From Deltaproteobacteria bacterium (GTDB taxonomy: Bacteria; Myxococcota_A; UBA9160; UBA4427), in the NCBI GenBank assembly GCA_002691205.1, contig NZHD01000114.1, positions 84,337 to 148,336 on the forward strand: DNA of 64,000 bases. Direction: 5' to 3'. The position numbers were made by a program, and so were the translations under genes. The notes beneath the pieces were generated by a model. The model was not told where the DNA came from, made no database searches, and was given only the letters and a program-made list of their open reading frames with translations. Numbering within the stretch: the stretch's first letter is position 1; every line of letters starts with the position of its first letter. Positions 55,217 to 63,402 of the stretch are shown here, piece by piece.

Positions 55217-56092
55217 TCAGGAGGGCGTGAGCCCATCGCTGTCGTCACGGTGGTCATCCGGGAAGTCACTTGGGGTTTCGAAACTGATGGGGCCGAGTTG
55301 CCCGGCACGAAGTTCGCGAAGCAGGACCTCTGAGGCTCGCTCCATGTCCACTTGATCCCCACGCTGGAGGAAACCGCGCCGACGTCCGATGGCCTCAAGG
55401 ACGAGCGAAGGTTCCTCTGGAACTTCGTTCAGTCGGTACCGGGCTTTGAGAGGATCTGGGTATCGCTGGGCCAACCATCCGGCTGCGAATACAGCCACTT
55501 CTTCGACGAGGAAGGCGGTTTCTCGCACGGCGCCCGAAGCGGCCAACCGGTAGGCCCCAGACTGATCCTCTAGTTTCGGCCACAGGACTCCGGGCGTGTC
55601 GGCCAGAGAAACGCCGCGCTCAAGATGAAACCGCTTTTGGTGTTTGGTGACGGCAGGTTTGTCGCCGACGGCATTGATGCGGCGGCCCAAGAGCGTGTTG
55701 ATGAGAGTAGATTTTCCGACATTTGGAATGCCCACGACCAGACAGCGCACCTCTTTGCCTGGACCTCGACGATGGGGGGCCAGGCTTTTACAGAGTCCGG
55801 GTACACCTTTGACTTGCTGGGTTTCGCTGGCGTTCACGGGGCGCGCTTGGATTTTTTCTCGATTTGAGAAGGCTTCTACCCATTCGGCGGTTATTTTCGG
55901 GTCGGCCAAGTCGGCTTTGTTGAGGAGAATCAGGACAGGCGTGTCTCCTCGGAGTTCGGTGAGCATGGGGTTTCGACTCGATTGGGGGAGCCGTGCATCC
56001 AGAACCTCGATCACGACGTCCGTGCGCCGGAGAGTTTCGCCGAGTTCCCTCCGAGCCTTGTTCATATGGCCCGGAAACCAATTAATTGTCAT
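55217..56092 (-). CDS. rbgA: Ribosome biogenesis GTPase (YlqF/RbgA family)
   Basis: RbgA/YlqF is a circularly permuted GTPase needed for late 50S assembly. The 291 aa protein starts MTINWFPGHMNKARREL, the family's characteristic opening, then shows G4 LILLNKADLAD, G1 VVGIPNVGKSTLINTLLG and G3 LADTPGVLWPK. Permuted order confirms the family. The frame stays open ~110 codons upstream, over the divergent asnS start; the ATG at 56092 is chosen because the family begins there. It is divergent from asnS with a 100 bp spacer. Confidence 0.94.
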   Translation of the reverse strand: MTINWFPGHMNKARRELGETLRRTDVVIEVLDARLPQSSRNPMLTELRGDTPVLILLNKADLADPKITAEWVEAFSNREKIQARPVNASETQQVKGVPGLCKSLAPHRRGPGKEVRCLVVGIPNVGKSTLINTLLGRRINAVGDKPAVTKHQKRFHLERGVSLADTPGVLWPKLEDQSGAYRLAASGAVRETAFLVEEVAVFAAGWLAQRYPDPLKARYRLNEVPEEPSLVLEAIGRRRGFLQRGDQVDMERASEVLLRELRAGQLGPISFETPSDFPDDHRDDSDGLTPS

Positions 56093-56192
56093 TTTTTTGA
56101 GTGGCCTCCGGCTGGATGATAGCGGGGACCGGGCTTCCGCAGTTACTCTGATGAAAAGAGCTCGGCAAAGAGGGCTGCGAGAGGAAATGGCA

Positions 56193-57578
56193 ATGCGCGA
56201 ATCGATACGTGAGATCCTGGCTCGGCCTGAAGCGGGCGGAGAGGTGTCTGTGCAAGGGTGGGTCAGGACAGCTCGGCACGGTAAAAAGGTCTCTTTTCTA
56301 GAGGTCAATGACGGCTCTAGCCTGTCGGGGGTCCAAGTGGTGGTGGGGCCTGAATGTCCGGGCTTCGACACGGAAGTGCGCGGTCTGGGGACCGGATGTG
56401 CCGTGGAGGCCATGGGCAAGCTGGTCGAATCTCCAGGCCAGGGCCAAATCTATGAAGTGCATGCTCAGACCGTGGAGAAAATCGGCGGGGTGGAGGAGGG
56501 CTACCCCCTTCAAAAAAAGAGGCACAGCTTCGAGTTTCTTCGCACGATTGCGCACCTTCGCCCTCGCACGAACACAATTGGAGCGGTGTTGCGTGTCCGA
56601 GACAGTGCCAGTCGCGCGATTCACGACTTCTTTCATGAGCGCGGTTTTGTTCAGTTGCATGCGCCCCTGATTACCCTTTCGGATGCGGAAGGAGCGGGGC
56701 AAATGTTTCGAGTGACCCACTTGGATCCCTCCGATGTTCCGAAAGATGAATCTGGAGAGACGGATTGGTCCCAAGATTTCTTTGGAGATTCAGCCTTCCT
56801 GAGCGTTTCGGGCCAACTCGAGGCTGAAATTGGCGCGATGGCTTTGTCTCGAGTCTATACTTTTGGCCCGACGTTTCGGGCTGAGAATTCAAATACGGCT
56901 CGACACTTGGCTGAATTTTGGATGGTGGAGCCCGAAGTGGCTTTTTGTGATCTGAGTGAGTTGGCTGATTTGGCTCAGGCCTTTCTTCAGAGTGTCTTCG
57001 TGCGTGTTCGCGAGGAATGCGAGGAAGATCTTGCCTTCTTTGATCAACGCATTGATGACTCGGTGCTTTCGACTCTGGCGAATGTGACCGAAGAGCCTTT
57101 TGAAAAGATCACATACACGCAGGCCGTTGAGATTCTTGAAGGCGCCCAGCGAGATTTCGAATTCCCGATTGGGTGGGGGACGGATTTACAAAGTGAGCAC
57201 GAACGCTTTCTGACGGAGGAATATTTTCGTCGACCCGTGATCGTCACGGATTATCCGAAGGGGATCAAAGCTTTTTACATGTATCTCAATGACGATGACC
57301 GCACGGTGGGGGCCATGGACGTTCTGGTGCCTCGTATTGGGGAGATCATCGGGGGCTCTCAGCGAGAGCACAGGCTTTCGCGGCTGCAGGGGAGGATCGC
57401 CGATCATGGCTTATCGGAAGAAGATTACTGGTGGTATCTAGACCTGAGGCGCTACGGCTCTGTGCCTCATGCCGGCTTCGGGCTTGGTTTTGAGCGCTTG
57501 GTCCAATTCATCACGGGAATGGCGAATATCCGCGACGTGATTCCCTTCCCTCGCGTGCCAGGGAGCGCTGAGTTCTAA
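56193..57578 (+). CDS. asnS: Asparaginyl-tRNA synthetase
   Basis: AsnS charges tRNA-Asn. The 461 aa class IIb synthetase has the N-terminal OB anticodon-binding fold ([20 protein letters not shown], 20 residues), the catalytic motif 2 [20 protein letters not shown] (20 residues) and motif 3 [21 protein letters not shown]. The EFWMVEPE context marks AsnS rather than AspS. I chose ATG 56193, with GAGGA 7 nt upstream; ATG 56187 is too close to it. The reading frame is open far upstream (to 55644) only by chance, antisense to rbgA. Confidence 0.97.
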   Translation: MRESIREILARPEAGGEVSVQGWVRTARHGKKVSFLEVNDGSSLSGVQVVVGPECPGFDTEVRGLGTGCAVEAMGKLVESPGQGQIYEVHAQTVEKIGGVEEGYPLQKKRHSFEFLRTIAHLRPRTNTIGAVLRVRDSASRAIHDFFHERGFVQLHAPLITLSDAEGAGQMFRVTHLDPSDVPKDESGETDWSQDFFGDSAFLSVSGQLEAEIGAMALSRVYTFGPTFRAENSNTARHLAEFWMVEPEVAFCDLSELADLAQAFLQSVFVRVREECEEDLAFFDQRIDDSVLSTLANVTEEPFEKITYTQAVEILEGAQRDFEFPIGWGTDLQSEHERFLTEEYFRRPVIVTDYPKGIKAFYMYLNDDDRTVGAMDVLVPRIGEIIGGSQREHRLSRLQGRIADHGLSEEDYWWYLDLRRYGSVPHAGFGLGFERLVQFITGMANIRDVIPFPRVPGSAEF

Positions 57579-57592
57579 GCGCTGGTATCAGC

Positions 57593-57614
57593 CCCGATTC
57601 CCGGTGAAGTCGGG
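57593..57614. terminator. Weak hairpin between asnS and the convergent small gene
   Basis: CCCGA (57593-57597) and TCGGG (57610-57614) can pair across a 12 nt loop after asnS and just before the convergent gene's stop. No strong T tract is seen, so a shared terminator is only possible. Confidence 0.2.
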
Positions 57615-57620
57615 TAAGCC

Positions 57621-57986
57621 CTAGAGAGAGTGGGTTTCTCTTCGGGCCCGCGTCCATTCCTCGAGGTCTCGGTTCATGGCTTGAAGTTCTTTTCGCAGGA
57701 GGCTGTACTGGAGTTCTTTGCGGGCCACCGCGTCTCGGCACTCAAAAAGTTCTTTGAGTCGATTGCGTCGGCCTCGCTGCGTGAGTGCTTCTCCTCGCCT
57801 GGGCCCTGACCGAGCCTCAAGGTCATTCTCGATAAACTGTCTCTCGAGCTCTTCCATGCGAACGCGCGAGGATCGGAGAGTGGTGTTGAGCCAATTCATT
57901 TTCTGCACCACATGCTCATAGGATTCTTCGGCTTCGCTCGAATTTGGATCAAATTTTTTTCGGAAAGGCAGGACAGCAGCAGTCAT
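57621..57986 (-). CDS. Small coiled-coil protein of unknown function
   Basis: A 121 aa charged protein I do not recognise. It starts MTAAVLPFRKKFDPNSSEAE and is then mostly helical, with heptad-like spacing of hydrophobics and many Arg/Glu (RVRMEELERQFIENDLEAR, ELQYSLLRKELQAMNRDLEE of 20 residues), so a coiled coil is likely. No signal peptide or membrane segment. ATG 57986 is preceded by GAGGAGA at about 6 nt, which supports it as a real gene. It is convergent with asnS. Confidence 0.6.
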   Translation of the reverse strand: MTAAVLPFRKKFDPNSSEAEESYEHVVQKMNWLNTTLRSSRVRMEELERQFIENDLEARSGPRRGEALTQRGRRNRLKELFECRDAVARKELQYSLLRKELQAMNRDLEEWTRARRETHSL

Positions 57987-58222
57987 GACAAGTCTCCTCA
58001 GGTGTTTCGGCGAATCGGTTTAGCGCATTGGAAATGCAACCTGTGTGCCATTCTGCAAAACATGTCGGAACGCGGTTAAAACCAGATGGCGACGGATGTT
58101 CCATTTGCGCTGCTGCATATCGGCCAAGGGTGGCTGATTTGAATGTATGACCGCGTATCTTTATTAAAAGAAATTAATATTCTTTGCGATAAAGAGAGTG
58201 CGATTTCAAGCCAATAGGCCGC

Positions 58223-59266
58223 TCAGGCGGCGCAAATGAAGTCCCTGGTTTCCTTGAAGCCTTTGAGGGCCAAGGCCTGACGAATTTGATTCCGAGCGGT
58301 GGGTCCGGAGACGCTGACGATAAGGGGTGGCTCGCCGGGACACCGGAGTTGATCGGGATGAATGACAGGGGCGCCGTGGATGAATTGACCGATTCGTCGA
58401 GGGTGGAGCTCCACAATTTGAGAGGGAGAATGCCCGCACTCAAGCAGAGCCTTTCGGAGATTTTTGCCCGTTTGACCATATCCCCAAAGAACATAATGGG
58501 GCTGGCCTTTCAGGAAGTCGGCCGCGAGATGGGCGGCCTTGCATCGGGTGAATTGATCCAGGCTGTAGGTTTCGGATGTTCTTGAGAGTCGGTCTGGATG
58601 ATCCCTCCATCCGATCAGCCGTTTGGGCAGAACAGCTAGTTGGTGGCCTTTTCCGAGGAGTCGCAGAATCAGGTCATAGTCTTCTGGCCAGCCCATTTCG
58701 CGATAGCCAAAAGTCCGCAGAATATTCGTTCGGAGGGTGAGGCTCGGGTGAGCGATTGGGCATTCAACGAAAGCATCGGCCCGAATGGACTGGGGGCCCG
58801 AAAGTCCGTTCAACCAGCGTTCGTAAGATCGCCTGCCGTCCTTGAGCTGCGGACTTCGGGGGAAAAATCGGACGCGCGTTCCCACGGCGGAGATTTCACT
58901 GTGGCGGTCCAGCCATTCACATTGCCGCTCAAGCCTTTCGCCGTGCATCCAGTCATCGGCGTCCATGCGGGCCACGAGAGGCGCCTGGCAGAGTTCAAGT
59001 CCAGCGCCGAGCGCAGCGACGATTCCCTGGGGTTGCGTATGCAGGACTTGAATCCGTGGGTCCTGGGCCGCGGCGCGGTCAAGAATCGCTTTGCTGGAAT
59101 CGACCGAGCCATCGTTGACGACCACGCATTGCCAATTTTGTTCGGTTTGCCGACGGAGACTTTTAAGGCACAGGCTGAGGGTCGGGGCCGCATTCCGAAC
59201 AGGCATAAGGACAGAGACTCTCGGAGAGTTTGTGACCTCCCTCGGCTGACCGGTTGAGCTATGCAC
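58223..59266 (-). CDS. GT2 glycosyltransferase with a C-terminal Rossmann-like domain
   Basis: A 347 aa protein. Residues ~10-240 are a family 2 glycosyltransferase: SVLMPVRNAAPTLSLCLKSL, VVNDGSVDSSKAIL, and the metal-binding MDADDWMHGERL, with EDYDLILRLLGKG later. The last ~90 residues form a separate domain beginning YVLWGYGQTGKNLRKALLEC, a nucleotide-binding-like glycine motif reminiscent of PglD N-terminal or Rossmann modules; I do not know its function. I chose GTG 59266, which overlaps the 3' end of the upstream PHP gene by 8 bp. A longer frame to 59374 lies inside that gene. It is the last gene of a three-gene minus-strand cluster. Confidence 0.82.
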   Translation of the reverse strand: MHSSTGQPREVTNSPRVSVLMPVRNAAPTLSLCLKSLRRQTEQNWQCVVVNDGSVDSSKAILDRAAAQDPRIQVLHTQPQGIVAALGAGLELCQAPLVARMDADDWMHGERLERQCEWLDRHSEISAVGTRVRFFPRSPQLKDGRRSYERWLNGLSGPQSIRADAFVECPIAHPSLTLRTNILRTFGYREMGWPEDYDLILRLLGKGHQLAVLPKRLIGWRDHPDRLSRTSETYSLDQFTRCKAAHLAADFLKGQPHYVLWGYGQTGKNLRKALLECGHSPSQIVELHPRRIGQFIHGAPVIHPDQLRCPGEPPLIVSVSGPTARNQIRQALALKGFKETRDFICAA

Positions 59267-61412
59267 CCGGCGATTGGTTCTCGGATGGAGCCTCCTGTTT
59301 AGGGGCTGAGTTCGCTGCGGCTTCAGCCGGAATTGGGCGTTCGACAAAAAACGGACTGGACCACGCGGCTCCACCGTCTTTTTGGACGACGCGAACGTAG
59401 TGATATTCTCCGGGCATCAGTAACGGGATGGAACGTTCCAGCGTCCAGTCGGTGCGGCCCTCGGCGTCGAGGCTCGCGGTTGCGCCCGAGCGGATGAGGT
59501 CAATGCGTTCGATGGGGCCGGTGCCATGGACTTCGATTTCAAGCTGTTGCTGCGAGTTTGCGCCAGCCCTGGCAGCAGGGAAGGCATGCCCCATAGGTTG
59601 TCCGTCCATTTTGACATCCAGAAAGATTCTTGAGCCGTTCGTCGCGTAGGAACGACGGGCTCGCAATGCTTCGAGCACGCCGTCGCGGCTGAGTTCTTCG
59701 CTGAGAATGGCGGCCAGGCCTCCGAGCCCGCGTCCTGCGGCCAGTTGGGGCAACCCGGGATGCCCGTCGTGGCTATCGCCGCTGCCTATGAAACCCAGCA
59801 CATAGCCCGCGTCTAACGCATTTCGAACGTAATTCCCGGAAACGGGATCGTAGATGGGAGAGGGCGAGTCCGCGGACTCGCTGCTTCCGTGAACGGAGAC
59901 GATCTCGGTCACCGGCTCGAGGATGGGATCGGGGGGGTAGCGCCAATTGGTCGCCACCGGGCCGCCCGCGGAATGGTGAGCCAAGGTCATCGCCTCTTGC
60001 CCTCGGAGTGCGTCCCAAAGCTGCGCGGGCGTTTGATAATCTGGGTCAACACTCGAATAAACTTCGCCTGGACCGTCAAAGTAAAGAACGTGTCGATGGC
60101 CATGCAACCAACTCGTCCATTCGTAGCCGTGGACCGTCACGAATTTGCCCGGATCATGATGTGCGTCTGCGCTTCGGTTGATGAAATCCCACATCTCAGG
60201 ATGAGCATCCATGGGAACCATTCCCCAATGGTCATGATCTGTCAGCGAGCTGACGTCCAAGCCCGCCACATCCCGTGCATATTGAAAGTATTGGTCGGGG
60301 GTGGCGGTTCCGTCGGAGAGCTTGGAGTGACCGTGGAGATCGCCCCAGCGGATTCGAGGGGCCTCTTCGCGCACCAAGAGAGGGCCCGACTCGGTGCTTA
60401 AATGGGAGAGTGACCCCGTGCCTTGAACGCGGAATCGGTAGAGCCCGGGCTCGTCGATCTTAAACTCAATGGCCTGACTGCCTTGGTGGCTTCCGCCGAG
60501 CGCAATGGACTGGGGCAGAGAGAGCTCGGCTGGCGGTTCAACAAAGACAACGCCTCCCTCTTCAAGGGGTGTCATGCTGCCCTTGGAATCCAGCGCTGAG
60601 ACATGCAATTCAACAGTCTCTCCCGGCCGCGCCGTGGTGGGCACCACTAGGTGAAGCTGTGCGGCGGGGGTCCCGACAACATTGATTTCGGGGGGCGAGT
60701 CGATGATGCCTCGAACCCCGTCGCCGTCTCCATCGACTGAGATGTAGATCGGGCTTCCGGCTTCAGCATAGGCGTCGATTTGTGCGCCGCTGGGCCCTGC
60801 GCCGTACACCATCTGGATTTGTTCGCCGGCGAGCAGGGCCCGGCCTCCGATCTCGATGGCGAGATAGCCTCCGTAGTTGTTGATGGAGAGCTTGAGGCCA
60901 TCGGGGGCACGACTGACTTGAGTGTACCCAGGGCTTTCGGGATAGCGTGTTTGAGGAGAGTCCCAACCCCAAAAGGGCGAGGGCTGAAGAAAGAGGACAC
61001 CGCCTTCGACGATGCCCAAAGGGCCGGCCTCGTACGTGATGTGGAGTTGAGATCGGCTGCTGGCCGGGTAGCTTGCTTTGGCGTCCGTGATCCACGCACG
61101 GCCACCTCCGTCGGCGGGTCCACGGGCTGCAGCCGCATCCTGGATCAGGGTTTCAAAGGTACTCAGGCGGGCATCCGCAGAAAGCCCGCGACTCAGATCG
61201 AGTTTCCCCTGCCATTGAGGGGGAAGGTTTTCCTGAAGCTGTTGAAGCTCGGAGATGGGCGCTTCGGGGGCGGCCGCAGAAGATGGGGCAGAGGGTGGCG
61301 CCGGATCTTCACAAGAGAGCAGCGCGACGGAGAGCACAGACAACACCAGGGCGCGAATCGTGTTTTGAGAACCTTCGAATAAGAATTTCGTCGATGCGTC
61401 GGTTGAATACAT
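59259..61412 (-). CDS. PHP-domain (DUF3604/CehA-like) lipoprotein
   Basis: A 717 aa predicted lipoprotein: the signal LVLSVLSVALLSCEDPAPP carries a lipobox LLSC. The middle section has beta-rich domains (an Asp-rich stretch ISVDGDGDGVRGI and Ig-like parts). The PHP metallohydrolase domain shows IRWGDLHGHSKLSDGTATPD (20 residues), SLTDHDHWGMVP and GSGDSHDGHPGL, with many metal-binding His and Asp. PHP/DUF3604 proteins are thought to be metal-dependent hydrolases; the substrate is unknown. I chose ATG 61412, which gives a sensible signal peptide; the frame opens at 61454. It overlaps the downstream GT2 gene, and a GT-C gene lies 43 bp upstream of that frame. Confidence 0.82.
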   Translation of the reverse strand: MYSTDASTKFLFEGSQNTIRALVLSVLSVALLSCEDPAPPSAPSSAAAPEAPISELQQLQENLPPQWQGKLDLSRGLSADARLSTFETLIQDAAAARGPADGGGRAWITDAKASYPASSRSQLHITYEAGPLGIVEGGVLFLQPSPFWGWDSPQTRYPESPGYTQVSRAPDGLKLSINNYGGYLAIEIGGRALLAGEQIQMVYGAGPSGAQIDAYAEAGSPIYISVDGDGDGVRGIIDSPPEINVVGTPAAQLHLVVPTTARPGETVELHVSALDSKGSMTPLEEGGVVFVEPPAELSLPQSIALGGSHQGSQAIEFKIDEPGLYRFRVQGTGSLSHLSTESGPLLVREEAPRIRWGDLHGHSKLSDGTATPDQYFQYARDVAGLDVSSLTDHDHWGMVPMDAHPEMWDFINRSADAHHDPGKFVTVHGYEWTSWLHGHRHVLYFDGPGEVYSSVDPDYQTPAQLWDALRGQEAMTLAHHSAGGPVATNWRYPPDPILEPVTEIVSVHGSSESADSPSPIYDPVSGNYVRNALDAGYVLGFIGSGDSHDGHPGLPQLAAGRGLGGLAAILSEELSRDGVLEALRARRSYATNGSRIFLDVKMDGQPMGHAFPAARAGANSQQQLEIEVHGTGPIERIDLIRSGATASLDAEGRTDWTLERSIPLLMPGEYHYVRVVQKDGGAAWSSPFFVERPIPAEAAANSAPKQEAPSENQSPGA

Positions 61413-61497
61413 GGCCAGAGAATGGCCTAGAAAGGCGCGCAGGAGTAGGGGCACGCTGGCTCAGGATCGGATGGCTGAACTCGTGGGGCTCGAAAGG

Positions 61498-63213
61498 TCA
61501 GTCCCGAAGATCAGGGTCTAACTTCCAGACCTCGACGAAGGCATCCCGGTATATGGGGGGGCCGAGAGCGCGAGCAAGCTGTTTCCGCTGCTCAAGAGAT
61601 ACGGCGGGCAGAGGGCCTCCGTATCGCTCATGTCTTTCCATGTGAGCGACTTCGGCGGTTCCAAAAGGTCCGGGGCCGTTGGGGCCATAGACCCAGGCCC
61701 AGTATTGCGCGGCTTCGCGGTGAACGTCGATGTGAACGATTAAATAATCGGCGGAGCGGCCATGAAGCCATTTTTCTTGGAGAGGGGAGGCGTAGGGGCC
61801 CGAGGGCAGACGCGGAAATTCACCCGGGAGCACAGCGAGGATCGTCTCAGCTCCGTGCTGAATTTGATAATGCCGATAGAGGTGGCGAGCCCGGTTGTTG
61901 AGAGCCGGCCATTCGACAATTTTGAGATTTTCGACGCGTCCGTCCCGCGTCTGCTCAGCGAGGTCTCGATAAATTTGGGGCGTCTCGGGCCAAGGAGCGT
62001 CAAAGGCGGGGAGCTTGAGCAAGGACAGGTAGGTGTTGGCATGTTGGGGCACCGATGATTGCGCACCGAGGGCGAGGGGCCCGGTCTGCCACAGGAGCAG
62101 CGCAAGCACGAGCCCCAGGGTCAGGGGAAGGCCGGGGCTTCGTGCGCCGAGAGCCCGGAGCGATTCCTTGACTGCGAGGGCGAGCAAAATACCGAGCGGG
62201 GCCACGCTCGGAAGGATGTATCGCGCGTACGCGTAGGCATCGCCGTAGGGCCGCGTCAGGGCCAAAGTCAAAAGCGGTCCCAAAACGGCCAAGCTGAGAA
62301 CGGCGCCCGACCAGCGCATCTTCTGAAGCCAAAATCCGGTGCCTGCCCCGGCCAAGAGCAGCAGCACCCAAGCGGCTGACCGATTTCCAGCGACCAGGGT
62401 TAGGATGTCGAGCAATCCGAAGTCGCCGTAGTAGCTGACATCGGTTTTGATGCGCACAAAATTCCAAAGCGACGCGTAGGCTGGAAGATAAAGGAGCACG
62501 CAAAAAAGTCCGCCCAGGCAGAGAGCGGCAACCAGTTGAATGACTCGCCTTCGGCGTTGAGCTGGACTTCGACCTTCTGCGGTCGCCGCAGTCAAGAAAG
62601 CCGCCAAGTAGACGGGCAGGACAAAACCAAGGGCCGTGAGATGAGCCCACGGGAGAATCGCAGTACACACGGCGAGCGTGAACAATCGGCGGAAATGGAC
62701 GCGATCTCGTTCCAAGATCCATTCCAGTTGCATGAGTAGGCAAAGTGAAAGCAGGGCGACCGCTGAGTAGATTCGGCCGAAGTGGGCGTAAAAAACAAGC
62801 AGGGGCTCTACGGCAATCCAGGCAGTGAGCAACACGCCGACCTCTTGACCGAAGCGACGACGAACCAGGGGGTAGGCCGAAAATAAAAGCAGGAGGCCCG
62901 GGATCCAAGCCGGTGCGCGTAGGGACCAGTGACCATCTCCAAAGAGATCGATGAAGGCCTTTTGGAGGAGAGGAAGCGCGAGTCCTGAGCCGGTTTCAGA
63001 AAAATGACTGAGGATATGCAGGTACCCGCCCTGCATGTCGCGCAGACTGTGCAGCTCGTCGCCAAAGAGCAGGGCCGGCTCGACCTGACGTAGCCTTAAC
63101 CAGGCACCGAGAGCCCATAGCCCCACGAGTAGAATCCACACGAAGAGAGATCCGAGTTTTGTGTTCCCGATCTCTTCGGGCTGGAATGGGTGAGGGCTAG
63201 ACACGGGCTCCAT
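61498..63213 (-). CDS. GT-C fold membrane glycosyltransferase (GT39/ArnT-like)
   Basis: A 571 aa polytopic membrane protein of the ArnT/PMT (GT39) type, which moves sugars from lipid carriers to periplasmic acceptors. Residues ~24-42 form the first TM helix (FVWILLVGLWALGAWLRL), followed by the catalytic-loop Asp/Glu in LLFGDELHSLRDMQGG and PLLQKAFIDLFGDGHWSLRA (20 residues). About ten hydrophobic segments follow, then a soluble C-terminal part (YLIVHIDVHREAAQYW). No closer assignment is possible. It heads the minus-strand cluster with the PHP lipoprotein and GT2 genes. Confidence 0.8.
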   Translation of the reverse strand: MEPVSSPHPFQPEEIGNTKLGSLFVWILLVGLWALGAWLRLRQVEPALLFGDELHSLRDMQGGYLHILSHFSETGSGLALPLLQKAFIDLFGDGHWSLRAPAWIPGLLLLFSAYPLVRRRFGQEVGVLLTAWIAVEPLLVFYAHFGRIYSAVALLSLCLLMQLEWILERDRVHFRRLFTLAVCTAILPWAHLTALGFVLPVYLAAFLTAATAEGRSPAQRRRRVIQLVAALCLGGLFCVLLYLPAYASLWNFVRIKTDVSYYGDFGLLDILTLVAGNRSAAWVLLLLAGAGTGFWLQKMRWSGAVLSLAVLGPLLTLALTRPYGDAYAYARYILPSVAPLGILLALAVKESLRALGARSPGLPLTLGLVLALLLWQTGPLALGAQSSVPQHANTYLSLLKLPAFDAPWPETPQIYRDLAEQTRDGRVENLKIVEWPALNNRARHLYRHYQIQHGAETILAVLPGEFPRLPSGPYASPLQEKWLHGRSADYLIVHIDVHREAAQYWAWVYGPNGPGPFGTAEVAHMERHERYGGPLPAVSLEQRKQLARALGPPIYRDAFVEVWKLDPDLRD

Positions 63214-63402
63214 TCTAGAAGACCCCCGTGGTCGATGCTCTGATCATATGGAACAGAGTTTGCAAATGGTCAGGCGTGAGTCTGAATCGCAGGATCAGGA
63301 GAACACTTTCTGGCCGGCTGGGGGAGGTCCCGCCCCATCAGAGCTCTTACTCGCCCCGTATTGCGCCGGTTTTGAATTCTGGTTTTTAAACAGGGGGAGA
63401 AG

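Noticed and set aside
55644..56192. Long open reading frame upstream of asnS (183 codons in frame)
   Set aside because: It lies antisense to rbgA and lacks any conserved sequence; AsnS families start at the ATG at 56193, which has its own ribosome site.
56093..56419. Upstream extension of the rbgA frame
   Set aside because: The extra 109 codons overlap the asnS start region; the protein family begins with the MTINWFPGHM motif at 56092.
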